A stretch of DNA of 64,000 bases, taken from contig OZ199838.1 in NCBI GenBank assembly GCA_964304625.1, forward strand, positions 11,966,001 to 12,030,000. The letters are read 5' to 3'. Of the stretch, positions 1 to 12,682 are shown piece after piece. Below the pieces are notes generated by a model. That model saw nothing but the letters and a program-made list of their open reading frames with translations, was not told where the DNA came from and searched no databases. Each line of letters opens with the position of its first letter. Within the stretch, counting starts at the first letter, position 1. Origin of the DNA: Kudoa neothunni. Taxonomy: Eukaryota > Cnidaria. A program made the translations under genes and the position numbers.

Positions 1-704
1 GATTAACGGATACTTCATTATGGTGGATCGATAAATCTAAGAATGAAGAAAGATTGGCCGAAATTTCTGCCATGAATATGGTTGTTGGTTTGTCTTTATA
101 AAATGTCAAAGTTTTTTTTATGAAGTCATCACTGGCATCCACTTGAGCGGGCATAATTGGCAGAAGTTTACGATGTTCCTTTGCATTAGATGCATATACA
201 TTTCTGAAAAGCTCCCCTCCTATCACTGTAAACATAGGAATCGACATCTCTTATTTGGAAAAATGAGTTCTGATTGAGGAAATTTTTGAGACTGGTAACA
301 CCAGGGAATACTAACAATCCGTTATCGTTTTTAGTGTACATTCGTACCATAAGATAGGCGGAGTGTTTCATTGAAGAGTTGTGGAAGTCGTGGGATGTAA
401 TCAAATAGAACTCAATTTGAAATATTGATTCAAAAATATTATTAATCATTTCTTGGATTGTTCTGATAGTCTCATTGCCCATTTCAATGGGGGATTGAGG
501 AATGATGTCTTCTGGGTTCATTTTTATGTCCACATCGAAGTATGGGATAATGTGAGAGTCTCCTGGTGTATATTTAAATATGTTATGCGATTTTATTTTC
601 TGGACAACGTTGTCGTAGGATGGGGTGGGTTTATGACGCCCGTAGTGATTCAAGACGTATACAATCCTACCTTTGTTCAAAGCACGTAGCTTAGACGAAC
701 TCAT
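1..704 (-). pseudogene. PrimPol-like archaeo-eukaryotic primase fragment, frameshifted, truncated by the window edge
   Basis: The minus-strand frame opens at 704 after an in-frame upstream stop. It carries a YFDVDIK segment about 55 residues in (the metal-binding DxD/DxE motif I of AEP primases). A later KHSAYLMV segment sits where PRIMPOL has the S-x-H motif, and VDSYVYS near 245 matches the D-x-x-V-Y motif. That frame stops at 186. The continuation (FRNVYASNAKEHRKLLP, then ordinary sequence to base 1) lies in another frame, joined around 205-225. The order of motifs follows the PRIMPOL/CCDC111 family. The motif II histidine appears to be tyrosine here. It could be a host PRIMPOL pseudogene, a primase from a virus-like or self-synthesising element, or a gene with one sequencing indel. 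No helicase or zinc-knuckle neighbour is visible to decide. Confidence 0.5.
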
Positions 705-720
705 TTCAATGATTGTGAGT

Positions 721-2133
721 ATTAGAGCTTCTTAAACACGCGGATGTAATGATTAAATTTGATGCCTGATGAATTAAGCACAAAAGTGGCGATAAAATGT
801 TATGCGTGATAATTAGAGTAAGATAGGGTGTGGCATATAATGTTTCTAAAAGTCGAACGTGATATTCTTTGTATCATAAACACAGAATCGATCAAGGCAT
901 GCGTGAGATAAATTGAGTGTTATAGTTCTAATTAAGTTAGAAAAAATTACTTCGATATATTTTCCATCCTAACAAGATAATTACTCTACAATTTTATGAA
1001 ATTTTAAATAAGTTTAATATTATAATAAATTAAAAGATGTATAAAACATATTATTGTGTTCTTGTCTGTAAAAACGTTTACTTTCTATAGCTAAGGCGAC
1101 CTTTAATGTTAAAATTCGAATTCCTTAATTTTAGAGCTATTAAAATTTGTAACCGTGATGAAAAAGGGATCAATCCTAATTCATCTCACGCTCATTAGTT
1201 AATATTACACACTTCACGTTACACGCGTAGAAAGTCTAATTTGAAAAATATTTTATGCAGTACGTATTATATGGTCAAACAAATGTTTCATAAATAAACA
1301 TCGTAGGATTTGGTTTCAAATTTTAAAGAAACGGTAATTCGTTTTAGGCCTTTTTAAGGGATTATATTTCTTTTAAAGTCATATGCATGTGTACGAAAGA
1401 TATTTAATGAGAATGCACTAATTATAATGCTGATTGAAGAGGGTTTAATGGTAGGTGTAATTTTTAAAATATAATGTTTGTAACGACATTTCGGTGGGAG
1501 GTATGCTATCGGAAAAATTTTAAAAACCAAACTTTATTAAGTATAAACAAAATATATAAAAATCAGGTAGATTTGAATTTGGTAAAATGTAGTAAAAACT
1601 CATGCATCGAAAATATGATGAGGCACGTCTAATTTTTAAATATTAGACTTGCCTCATCTGTATATCGTGTAATTTTTATGTAAAATGCATCAATGTAAGT
1701 TATACCTAATTCCTTTGGAATTAATATATCAATGTATAAATTTAATATATTAGGTATACCGAATTTCAATATTGAACCTTAACCTTAGATATATTTTTTC
1801 CGTTTTTGGAATAAAAATTAATTTTTACTTTATTTAAGAAAACTTTACATTTTAAGCATTCATTCAGAAGTTAAAAAATTTATATTTATTAAGGATGAAC
1901 AAATAAAATAATTATTAAAGATTGGTTTTTAGGCTTTGAGGATTAACATAGGGTCTAATATAACAAATTTTGATAGATGTATTATTAATTGAGCCTGCAA
2001 TTTTCCACGTTTATTTTTGGAAGAATCGAAGTTTTAAATCGAAAATTGCATGTTCTATTTATTAATAATAGATTCCATTTTATTTAATTCCGATATTTTC
2101 ATAATTATTACAAAGGAGTATCTTATACATAAT

Positions 2134-2175
<42 letters not shown>

Positions 2176-2491
2176 GAGCAACATGTAGTATGAGTATGGG
2201 AAATTATTTTTCTCTTAAAAGCAGTCAATAAATAGGAAAGTGTGTGGTTCGTTAATAACATCCATTGATAATTTTTTTCCAAATCTTTTAAGTTTTTATT
2301 ATTAGATTTAAAAAATCTAACTAAATAATTCAACTAAATATGATAAGTTTTTTTTAAAACGTACTGGATACGAGATAGTTGGCAAACTTGATCTTATTCG
2401 TTGTTAATCTAAACAAAACAAATTAGAATCATTTATTGTTGATATATGCTAACTTTTACATTAGCTATGTATAATAGAAGCATATTTTATA
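721..2491. other. AT-rich intergenic stretch with one imperfect hairpin and one TA microsatellite
   Basis: I see no coding region or RNA gene. A 17-bp stem with one mismatch (1617-1633 pairing with 1642-1658, loop 8 nt) and a TA tract at about 2137-2174 are the only ordered structures. Confidence 0.6.
2137..2174. repeat. (TA)n microsatellite
   Basis: Uninterrupted TA dinucleotide run of roughly 19 units. Confidence 0.9.
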
Positions 2492-2499
2492 CTTTATCG

Positions 2500-3046
2500 C
2501 AGGGGTCGGCAACCTACCGCCCTCCAATTATTTCTGTACGGTCCACCATAGAAGTAACTAGCATAATTTTTCTTTAGTGTCTAAAATACGTAAATAATTT
2601 TTATGCTTTTATCTAGATCATCTTCTACATGTGAATATGTTGAAAACTAAAAACATTTCAACCGACTAAAATTCATTTTCATTAATAAAAAATCGGAATA
2701 AATGACTATCAAAATAAAGTTAAAATTATTTTTAGAAAAATATAAAATATTCTTAAAATTGCATATAGGTGCATCACATATTATTTGACATAATCCAATA
2801 AATAGTTTTTCCGAGAGTTAAGTAAGAGTTGGTTACATCGCAAACGAAAATTATTAATATACGATAATTTTTATTCGAAGTAATTTTATCGTTAAAATGG
2901 CTTTTATAAATTCTAATTTATGTATTTATATTCAATATTTGGATTAGGAATATTTTAACATTCTAGTAAATTAAATTAGTTACGACCCGCATTAAAGTTA
3001 GAGTACGCTTGCTAGGCCCGACACTCACAAAGGGTGTCGGGCCAAA
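2500..3046. mobile_element. Possible non-autonomous hAT-like insertion
   Basis: The left edge CAGGGGTCGGCAACC looks like hAT terminal inverted repeats. The octamer CTTTATCG occurs immediately before it (2492-2499) and again at 3047-3054, as an 8-bp hAT target duplication would. The right edge is a GC-rich perfect hairpin (GGCCCGACAC at 3015-3024, GTGTCGGGCC at 3034-3043) and does not mirror the left terminus, so the element may be end-damaged or the duplication coincidental. No coding capacity is seen. Confidence 0.35.
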
Positions 3047-3724
3047 CTTTATCGGGTTCATATTTGATATTATCATCTCTTCCATTTTTATATATAGAAT
3101 TTGAGTTATTTATCGGTCAACTGCTGTAACACAAGGTCCGAATCGGGATCCGAACCTGGGTTATTTGTATTAAAAGTCGGTGATGCCATACCGCCCTGCT
3201 CTCAATCACGCATCCGTGGATCCATGGTTAGTGGATTACAAGTTGTAATTCGCATGCTACAATTACAAGCATATAATGTTTATTTTAGTCTATATACTTT
3301 AATATAGATTTTATGTCGTTATAAAAATTTGAGTCAATCTATTATAATATTATTGTACCGAAATTTTAATCATGGTGATATGTTCGGTTTTAAGACGTTA
3401 GGACATCCAAAATGTTTTAAAACAAACGTATTATCGAATAAATTTGATATATTCACTAATTGAGGAGATCATTTATTCGATATAAATATAATATTTTAGG
3501 AATCTATTTGTTAATTATCTAATATGTGGTTCAACTCGTCTATAGATGTGATTTATTGGAATTGTACAATAAAATGAAAAAATAGTGGCAGCAATTTATA
3601 TAACCGTCAAAAATATACACCAAATATCAATAAAAAAATTGACTATAACAAATTTTTATAAAACGTATACAATTATCCACAATAACGATATTTAGTTATA
3701 ATAGTAATTTCATTCGTATCTCTT

Positions 3725-4590
3725 CCATTATGGCAGAGTATGCGTTGATTTTCTGTTTTTTGAATAGAAACTCTGCAACGCATTCCTACTGATGGACTCT
3801 AATGTTGGGTCCTTTTGTGCCTAACCATTTTTTTAGTTTCATCCAAAAGTTTTCAACCGTTTGAGTACGAATCAACGAATTTTGAGGATCCACTAAGTGG
3901 TAATCGTGTTTGACCACCGAATGATTCATACCCAAACGGTATAAATTGTTGTAGGATAGCCATCCGTCTGTGACAATGATTGTGCCTGTTATTATTCGTC
4001 TTTTGATGATTGCAAGAAGAGTATCGGCGGCCCTGGTCGAGTCGGTGAACTTTATGAAAAAATCGAATTTTTGTTGGCCATTATTATTTCGGCAAATACC
4101 ACCAAGAACACATTGTTCAGGTAGTGGACGCCCTCGGTTGTTTTTCCTTCATACTAACAACGTTTCGGCGATTTCAACAACTTGATTTGAACCACCGATT
4201 TTAATAGTGACGTTTCTTTCGTAATATTGGATACATGATTTGCGAAACAGTCTACTCCAATCCACAACAATATGAAAAGAATAATGAAATTCTTTTTTTA
4301 TCAATCCAATGGAGTAATTATGACTCCACAATCGCAATAATAGAAATATTTTGAAGAGTCATTTTGGATTCGAAAAAACGGTCCATTTCTGGTGGATATT
4401 TTTGTTGACATCCACCATCTCTAGGTGTAATTATCAATTATATAATGACTGGCACGGATCATATAATGGTCACTATTCGGACATATTTGTTTATCTGAAA
4501 TCAAACCATCGTCTATACAAAATTTTAGAGTATTTTTATTGTTGGAATAAAAAATTCGACAGACTCAAGCAACTTCATTTTGTCTGAAAT
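3725..4590 (-). pseudogene. Merlin (IS1016/ISXO2-like) transposase relic, copy 1
   Basis: Read on the minus strand with frame changes, this matches Merlin-superfamily transposases throughout. An N-terminal stretch near 4400 (RNGPFF) parallels the usual SIRKGSFF segment. It is followed by the core VDWSRLFRKSC and IKIGGSNQVVEI, then RKNNRGRP, VTDGWLSYNNLY and VENFWMKLKKW. The second acidic residue (TDGW) and the NHS-like segment are visible. The first catalytic position, normally IDE, reads IAE, so the copy lacks a core acidic residue. Frame changes at about 4150 and stops near the N- and C-termini show decay. I could not define terminal inverted repeats. Confidence 0.75.
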
Positions 4591-4599
4591 GAGATTATC

Positions 4600-6533
4600 A
4601 GTGCAACTGAGGTTATTTATAGAGTTGACACTACATAAAACAGCGAAATTGAATGTTATCTGTTACCTAATGGTGTTTATCAAGTTGAAAATAATTTTTA
4701 ACTTAACTCAAAAACAACATCATAAATAATTCTAATTCGATACCAACTTTGTCTGAATTTTGATTTTGTTTGCACACACATTAAATTATATATTTTAAAA
4801 GGGTAATCGGAAACTCTAAAATTATTAATAAGGAATCAGATAAGAGAAACCCGAGTGTAAAAATATATCCCGCGTGGAAATGACGCATGCGAAGGTAGGT
4901 AAAATTGCGGAATAGTGGCCGTAATCCAAATCAACGACAACGGACAAAAACGAACCTGTTGAATATTTTATTATTGAGTATTTATCAATGTCGCATCTCC
5001 AATAGGGCAACATTGACAATTGCTATTTCTCATCACAATAATAGTTGGTGTAATCTATTATGTATTGAACTCCTAGCTCCTCGCGATTATTTCAACAGGA
5101 TGTACCGCCAATTAAGCCGGTTCGAATAAAGCAAGCTTTATGTATTCTAAAATTGAAGTCGGAAAACTCTGATTTTGATGGATTATCACAATATAACCTT
5201 AGCAATTCTCTACTGTATCAATCCATTTTCTATAAGAATAAGAATTTCATATTTTATATAAGCACTAACTAACTAATTGTCGTGAGCGTATAACGTTAAC
5301 ATCATAAATAATTTATTGAGTGAAATTCGGACATTATTTCCATTAAATGGTCTAACAATATCATACTAATCTGATTTAAAAAATTCGTGTTTAATCCCCA
5401 AACTAATTATAACCTTTATTCGGCAAATATGGCCAATATTCTACGTTTTAACGAATAAAATATTTTAGAACATTGTTAACATGAAATCATTAAAAACCGT
5501 ATTTATCGGTGTAAAAATTAGAAATCGGAAATTCATAAATCAGCTTAATTAGTTGGGCGGAGGATCATAGCACGGAAAATATTGGAATTTAGATTTATTA
5601 TTTTTACATTGCCCCTTATATTTTTTTTGTTGAAAAAATAAATGAAAAACGTGCGCGATTCATGATGAATTTTTGGAGTCACAGCAAATCATTACGTTTC
5701 AGATTGTGACATCCAAAATTATATTGGTCTTAAATAATCAATTAAATTTTATAAACATCGCCTTCCAAACCTTTTTAACACATCCAAACAAAGTATTTTG
5801 GGATTTACTCAAATTTGAATACGGTAGCGAATGTAAACGGGTAGACTTTTTCTGCGGCTCAATCTTTAAAAATTATTACACCTTCAATTAAATATGAGAT
5901 TTTGTTAAAATGGTATCTGAAGTTAGACCAACCATATTAATTTACATTTTTGTCAGTAAACACATCATGTTATAATAGGTAACTACAAAGCAGAGACTAT
6001 TACACGGTAAATTTAAATCCTAACCTGCGTATACGCATGCGCATCGTTACTTTGTAAAGCCGAGCCAATTTTATTCACAAACTGTACATGAAGTTAATTT
6101 TTTAAAATATATTATATCGAATTATTTACCATTCAAATAGCCACTTTCGAGTTATATATTGATGGTTCAAACTTGGAATTAATCGGACACTTGATTTTTA
6201 TCAATGTTACATGGCTATAATTTTTATTGATAGACTTATCTCGAATTAATTGTAATTAGAGAATAATTTCCTATTTATAAAATATATTAATACATATATC
6301 TCCTTATTAAACAATTTCCTAAATAATAAACGCTAAAAGTTAATATGGTACGAAACTACGTTAGGTAATTATTCGAATTAGTTTCTGGTTGGATTGAGCT
6401 AAATGATATCAATTTCGCTTGAATAAATGCGTATAAATTAATTGTATTTATTAATTTACTATAAATCAACTCTGCCGTTTATTTTAGATAATAAAGGGTT
6501 TAATCGTGATACTACACACGATAAGAAGATGCG
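4600..6533. other. AT-rich intergenic, no supportable gene
   Basis: Only short frames without recognisable domains. It lies between the Merlin relic and the integrin-like gene and may hold that gene's promoter, but no motif stands out. Confidence 0.5.
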
Positions 6534-9329
6534 ATGTTGGGGCTAGCAATTGCAATCCTATTCCCTTGTATAGGTATATCTGATTGCGATAAATTTGTTT
6601 ATTCTTACAAATACAGCCAGTCTAAATATGGAAGGAAAATACGAAATGTGTAGATCGTGCCTAAATTCCAATAATAAAGCATGGTGCATAGACGGAGTAT
6701 ATGCAAAATAATATGGCGCGATTGAATGTATTGTTTATAGAATCGTCGAGAGCAATCTCAATGTGTATCAAAGCTCAATGAAGATTGCCAAGATTATTTA
6801 GAAAATCATGTAAAAATTTTGCGTTCAATAATTCGAATAAATGCAACAATCTTAGTACTTGGAGGACGTTGAAATCGATGAAAACGATCTTCGGGATCCA
6901 CCCATATATCTTTCAAAGATGGATAAAAGTTATTAATAAAGAAACTTTGATGAGTGATTTTACGTTATTCAGTAAATCAAAACCAATTCCAAACAATGAT
7001 AAATATCAATCCTACATCAAAGAGAAGCACCCAATTCTATTTTTTGGTAGATAGAGCTATAATGAATACACGACAATGGGAAGTGCTACTAACCGATTTG
7101 AATATATACGGTAGAAAAAATGAGATTGAATTTAACAGTATGATAAGCATTCTAATTACATTTAGTGACTTCTGCAGATTTTCAGCACCATGACCAAATA
7201 GGGATAGGAATCTATCATAATATGAATAAGTTAGTGTAAGACATGTTTCTCTCTGATCAAATTTTAGTTATTATTTTTTTGAGAACGTGGTTCCAATAAC
7301 TCATGATTACCTCAATTTGGTATGTAGTAATGCTTTAGTGATATTATTTATTGCCCAAAGAAACGGCAGATCGATTCATTCTCATTCAGTTCGACGTTGA
7401 ATAATAACGAAAAGTTATATTCCACAATAGATGCTATTATACATGTGGTACAGAGTAGACAAGTGACATTTATGGCAAAAACACCTTCTTCATTAATATT
7501 CTATGTTATTTATAGGTAGGATGGAATAAAGCACAAGATGTAGTAAAAATATTGTATATTGTTCCGAATTCAACCTTAGATTCGGTGAGCATTAATTAAC
7601 TATTACATGTATTAATTAGATATAACTTAAGGAATCAATTCACCCACTAAAATACGATCAATTTCACCATCTTATACACCAAAAATCTATAATCTATCAT
7701 GTAACATAATTTTTGCTTAAATTAATGAAATACTAGTCAATACTGAATTAAATGTAGTTACAATCGATCCTTTATGAGAACATGATCAATTTTGTCGCTA
7801 CAAGGTCAGAGAATTCTGATACCAATCATGTTATGGTCTGTTTGTGTAATATTAATCGTTATTAATTGTCCACAGAAATTAATTCGTATTACCCACTATT
7901 TAAAAACAAGATCTCTCTTATATTCTGACTGTACTCGCACGAAATACATGCGAACATGCTTCTTTTTATTTGAACTTAGAAGAGTATGTTTTCTGGTTAT
8001 CAATATAGAAAAATCTAGTTTATGTTAGGATATGCACTCCTTCATGAAATATCTACCGCCTCAAAATAATGAATATGTTGATTTTTCCATAAGAAAAGAT
8101 TGTGGGTATTTGAATTCCTACCATCCAGCACTACGTGAATATTTATGTTGATATTTTTAGTCGTGAACATCGCGATTATGGTTGTGATATAAAAACGAAT
8201 GTACGTATTTACTTAAATGTTATCATTAAAAAATGCATACCTCCTGAAAATTACAAAGAAAACACTATGTACTTACATTTTCGATTGCTAATATATTGCG
8301 TTTAGCTATTATTTGCAGATTACCGATAGCAAACCTATTGCAATAGTTGTCGATAGCAATAAATGTCTGTGCCAATGTGAATTAAAAAGCTCTATTACTT
8401 ATGTGACGATTCGTTTGTTGGCCTTATTCAATTTAATTACAACGGTAGATGGAGGATTCGGAATATTGTTCCTTTAAAGGGGACCGTGTATGTGGCCATT
8501 GCGGATGTTCACAGAATTTGTAAATATTGTCTACTTTCTTTTTTAATAACGTATTTAGTTTAGGAAATGATTGTTCCTTGATTAGAAGTATTGACTCGAG
8601 CACTGAAAGTAACCATCTAGAATGTTGCATTGAATAAGTATACAAAGGTGGTAAATTGGAGAATGATGATAAATGCGCGAGGAAATCGTCTATTGAAGGA
8701 CATGCTGTAAATTTCATCGATTGTGAATCTAGATTTTGGAAAGATCATTGTTTATGCTCTTCGAGCAACACAGCATGTTGTTTATTTGTTACGTCTATAA
8801 ATAATAATTTAGCTTTGTAATAATAAGGGATATTTGAAATTTGGAAAGTGTTTTTGTTATTATGGATATAGAGGAGAATACTGTGAACATACGGTATATA
8901 TCCATGTTATCTAGCATCAAATTTTATAGATCGACAACATAAACAACGAATTCATCGAAGCTTGTCTTCACAGGAAACTCAAATCTACAATAAATAAATT
9001 GGAGGAATTGAAACTGCCAGATAATTATTGTGATTTGATCCAAATCGCTTACAATGGGAGTAATAAGATGAATTTTCTGTTTTATTGTTTCACTGATAAA
9101 CACACGGTGTATGGCTACAATGTATCAAGCAATGGTTCACATTACAATGTTTTGGTTGGACAGGAATATGGTGATCTTTTTTTATTAGGATAGAATATAT
9201 CTTTCCTTTTCTTTAGATTTGCCTGAATCTATAAACAAATCGTTTGCTTTACGCGTTAGTGTGCTAGGATCAATTTTGTTTACTTCATTAATGACACTGA
9301 TGATTTACGTTTGGAGAAAAATTCATTAG
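6534..9329 (+). CDS. Integrin beta-like adhesion receptor (about 18 short exons), MIDAS-less and tail-less
   Basis: A type I membrane protein. Well-phased exons are 6534-6573 (signal peptide MLGLAIAILFPCI), 6617-6696 and 6741-6809 (PSI domain, CRSCLNSNNKAWC), 6856-6928, 6973-7110, 7166-7233, 7284-7319, 7361-7462, 7516-7584 and 7632-7700; 7779-7804 probably belongs too. In the beta-I domain, QFYFLVDRAIMN occupies the place of the usual DLYFLMDLSYSM, TSADFQ..IGIG matches the LTSNFRLGFGSF region, and VGWNKAQD matches IGWRNDA. Cysteine-rich exons follow, including CGHCGCSQNL at 8449-8519 and an EGF exon (8813-8893, CFCYYGYRGEYCE). Exon 8930-9170 resembles the beta-tail domain. Exon 9217-9329 encodes a transmembrane helix ending in RKIH and a stop. 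The MIDAS DxSxS serines and the NPxY tail are absent. Exon joins between 7.8 and 8.8 kb are not resolved, and one proposed exon there ends in a stop, so decay is possible. Confidence 0.75.
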
Positions 9330-10277
9330 TTCAAGGAGAAAGTCGGTGTATCAACAATTATAAACCCTCAATTATTTCAAAATTTTCAATTATTCCAATT
9401 AATACATGTATTTCTGATAGTGCCTCTGTCTTGATATTTTATTGAGTCTTCTTTTTTTTCAACTAATATGTTGATTGATTGATCAGTTTTAATTTACTTA
9501 TAAAAGGATCTTTCATTCATTCATTCATTAATTTCAACTTCAATATTAATAGCTTAAATAATTAAATGAGAACTACAGTAAGGACTCGATGCTGCAAGGT
9601 TTAAAGTTCATCTTAGGCCAATATATTAAGTCATTTGTTTGTAATTATTGACAGAAGTATACACTATATACGTGAATGAAATATAAATTATCTAAATATT
9701 AAAAAATGGCGAATTACTTTGGAGCTAGTTATTGTGTAGCCATTTTCTGGATTTTGGTATGTATCCATGAATTGTATTTCTACAGTGTTCAGTAAAACTG
9801 AACGTTAACTATGGTTTAATGAGAAAAATAAAAGTTTAAGATTTTATAAATTAACAAAATAAATTTAATGTCAAAAAGACATGAGTGCGAAATATTTTAA
9901 CTGGTCAGATGAAGAATGCATATTACAGCCTCAATAATTTGAGGAAAGCCATTTAATCATAGTTATAATTTCTAACTAAAAAATTAGAATAAAAAATCAA
10001 AATTTCAAAAAAGATTGAAAATCATTTGATCGATGGAAGTATGAACGAATTGAAAACAACTGCCTGACTGGATGGATGGATGGATGGATGCGATTGGGGA
10101 TAAAGTGAAAATATGTCTAGTCCTTTTAATGATTAAAGTTGTATAATTCCGGTCTATAAAAATTGATATTCATTATTCAAATATTTCCAAGAAAATAAAA
10201 ATTTTATATTCACAAGGAGAAAACTTGATCGAGCATGTGCAACAAAAATTTCGATTTACGGATTACAGATAGGAGCA
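9330..10277. other. Intergenic, simple repeat only
   Basis: No gene seen. A GGAT tetranucleotide run of about five units lies at 10070-10090. Confidence 0.6.
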
Positions 10278-10281
10278 TTAA

Positions 10282-12678
10282 CCCTTTCATGCCTATTGTG
10301 CGGTATATTGAACATTAACTTCTCCTTCGTTTAAAATGAACATTTAACTATTGTTTAGCATTCGTTACAGACACGTAAGTTTAACTCAATTAAATGTATA
10401 AAAATCGTTAATATTACATTTTTTAAGAAATTTTATGTGTAGTAAATTTCATTAACAATGTTCAATTCTCCATATCACGTTCGTCCTAAAAGTAATGTAT
10501 TAATTTGTATACCGAATTATATTATTTTTTGGAACCAAAATTTTTGCAGTTACAATATGTTGTTGTTAATTAAATTTGACTCTTTAAATTTTAAGAAACT
10601 TATTATTATCTGAAATGATACGATTTTAAGTCTTGTCAGTAAATTGAACAACAGGAGCACGTGGACCTATTTTTGGACAATCGCAATGGATTACGACATT
10701 TGTAACGATGAGGATAAAACTGGAAAAAGAACTTCGGAAATTATAGTGCTACCTGATGTCGACATATCCGAACCGGGTACATATTCTGAAGACGATACAA
10801 CATTTACATCATCAATATTGAACAAATTTTCAGATGCGAAAAAATGTTCATCATCCGATGATTCTGACGCTGAAATTGACACTGGCCTTCAATGGAAGAA
10901 ACAAGATATTAGTTCAAATTTACCAGAGGAATTGTGCAACTTAATGCTTAAATGACGAATTTGAAAAGTTAGATCATTTAATTCACCCCCATCGATTATT
11001 TCAACCAATTTGTTGACGATGATTTGATTGAATTAATTGTAAACGAATCAAATCGATACGCCATACAAAATAATTCGAATTTTAAGACAAACGGTTTAGA
11101 AATTAAAACTCATTTGGGAGTCATAATTTTAATGGGGATTGTACAGATGCCTCGTTATCGATGCTATTGGTCCAACCATTTCAATTATTCACCTATTTCG
11201 GATGTCCTTTCTAGAGACAGATTTGAACAACTCTCAAAATTTTTACATTTTAATAATAATGACAATGCAACTAACGATCAATCTTCCCAAACGTTTGATC
11301 GGTTTGTCAAAATTAGACCTTTTTTGGAGCACTTGAGGCAAGCATTTTTAAAAATCACTCCAGAGAGCATAAATTCGGTCGACGAACAAATGATTCCCAT
11401 TAAGGGTAAATGCCGAGAAAAACAGTATATATCAAATAAACCGACCAAATGGGGCTTCAAAGTTTTTGCTAGATGTGGAATAAGTGGGATAGTGCATGAT
11501 TTTCATTTGTATGATGGAAAATCGCCTGTTGTACAAGAAAGTTGTGGTTTGGTTTCTGGGGATTTCGTAATAAAATTATGTGAACAACTTCCAAAGAATA
11601 GGATGTATCTATCGTATTTCGACAACTGGTTAACATCATTCCGGACGCAACTTATATTGAAAAAAAAGGGGAATATATTCGGTGGGACTATTAGAAATAA
11701 TAGAATTAAAGGATGTCCTTTACTCGGTAAAAAAGATTTAATGAAAAAAGAACGTGGCTTATTTGATGTTGCTCAAAGCTCTAATGATGCATTAATATTA
11801 ACTCGATGGTATGATAGCTCCGTTGTGACTTTACCATCCACTCATTCTGGTAGTGAACCTCTAACAACTGTAAATAGATATGATGGGCGACAAAAAACGC
11901 GTTAAAGTCGATTGTCCAGCTGTTGTATTGGATATAACAGAAACATGGGTGGTGTTGATTTGTCCGATATGCTAATGTCACTATATAGGTTAAACCATAA
12001 ATGCAAAAAATTTTACATGCGGATATTTTTTTGAGGCATCAACACCGCGATCACTAAATCATGGTTATTGTATCGGAGGCAAAATTCCATGACTAATGTA
12101 AACAAGAGTAGAGTTCTTGATTTGCTTTCGTTCACATATTCAATCTGTGAATCATTATTGTATAAAAACCAAACATTAATACAAACTCGAAAACGTGGTC
12201 GTCCGGTTAATGATTGTAATTCACAAAAAATAATGGAATCTACTATATCGAAACGCGAGAGAAATACTCTTTTATCAGATCACATTAGATATGATAATGT
12301 CGGCCATTTTCCAGAGGTAGTATCTACGCCAAGTAGATGCAGAAGTTGTGGAAGAAACACTCAAATAATTTTCTTAAAATGTGGCGCACCTTTTTGTCTT
12401 GTAAAAGGTAGAAATTGTTTTTATGTGTACCATAATACTTAAAATTATTGTTTTATTGATAACTCTATCTGTTACTGGTATAATAATTCGATTTCTTTAT
12501 TGAGCATTTTCTTTACCACAAAATCCCATTGTTCAGCTTACTGACCAAAACTTCAACTTAAAAATATTGGCCCAAAAAAATTTCTCGCTCCAAATTTTTA
12601 TTTATTTAGTATTAGAAGAATATATTGTATTAAAAAAATTTTTTTAAAGGTGTAAATAAATATTGAGGCACGAAAGGG
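10282..12678 (+). mobile_element. piggyBac element 1 with TTAA target-site duplication
   Basis: TTAA at 10278-10281 and 12679-12682 flank the element. The left end starts CCCTTTCATGCC and the right end is the inverted CCCTTTCGTGCC, a 12-bp terminal inverted repeat with one mismatch. The 2,397-bp length and a central transposase on the plus strand are typical of an autonomous piggyBac element. Clear ends and a preserved target duplication suggest a fairly recent insertion, although the transposase is broken. Confidence 0.92.
10644..12442 (+). pseudogene. piggyBac transposase, element 1 (broken by frameshifts and stops)
   Basis: The first segment (10644-10955) is an acidic Ser/Asp-rich N-terminus. 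The main segment (11024-11905) is a DDE_Tnp_1_7 core. A third segment (12068-12442) ends in a cysteine-rich zinc ribbon (CRSCG...KCGAPFC). The catalytic aspartates can be placed: SVDEQMIPIKG (first), YFDNWLTSF (second) and GGVDLSD near 11947-11969 (third). The third lies in a different frame reached by shifts around 11885 and 11930, and a stop follows near 12030. The triad is therefore complete but not in one reading frame. No intron boundaries explain the breaks, so I treat it as a recently inactivated copy. Confidence 0.9.
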
Positions 12679-12682
12679 TTAA

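Noticed and set aside
3120-3215. A B-box-like GGTTCGGATCC on the minus strand suggesting a tRNA or SINE
   Set aside because: No T-stem pairing, no convincing A box at the right spacing, and no cloverleaf.
8433-8717. A 94-codon minus-strand reading frame
   Set aside because: It lies opposite cysteine-rich exons of the plus-strand integrin-like gene and shows no domain of its own.
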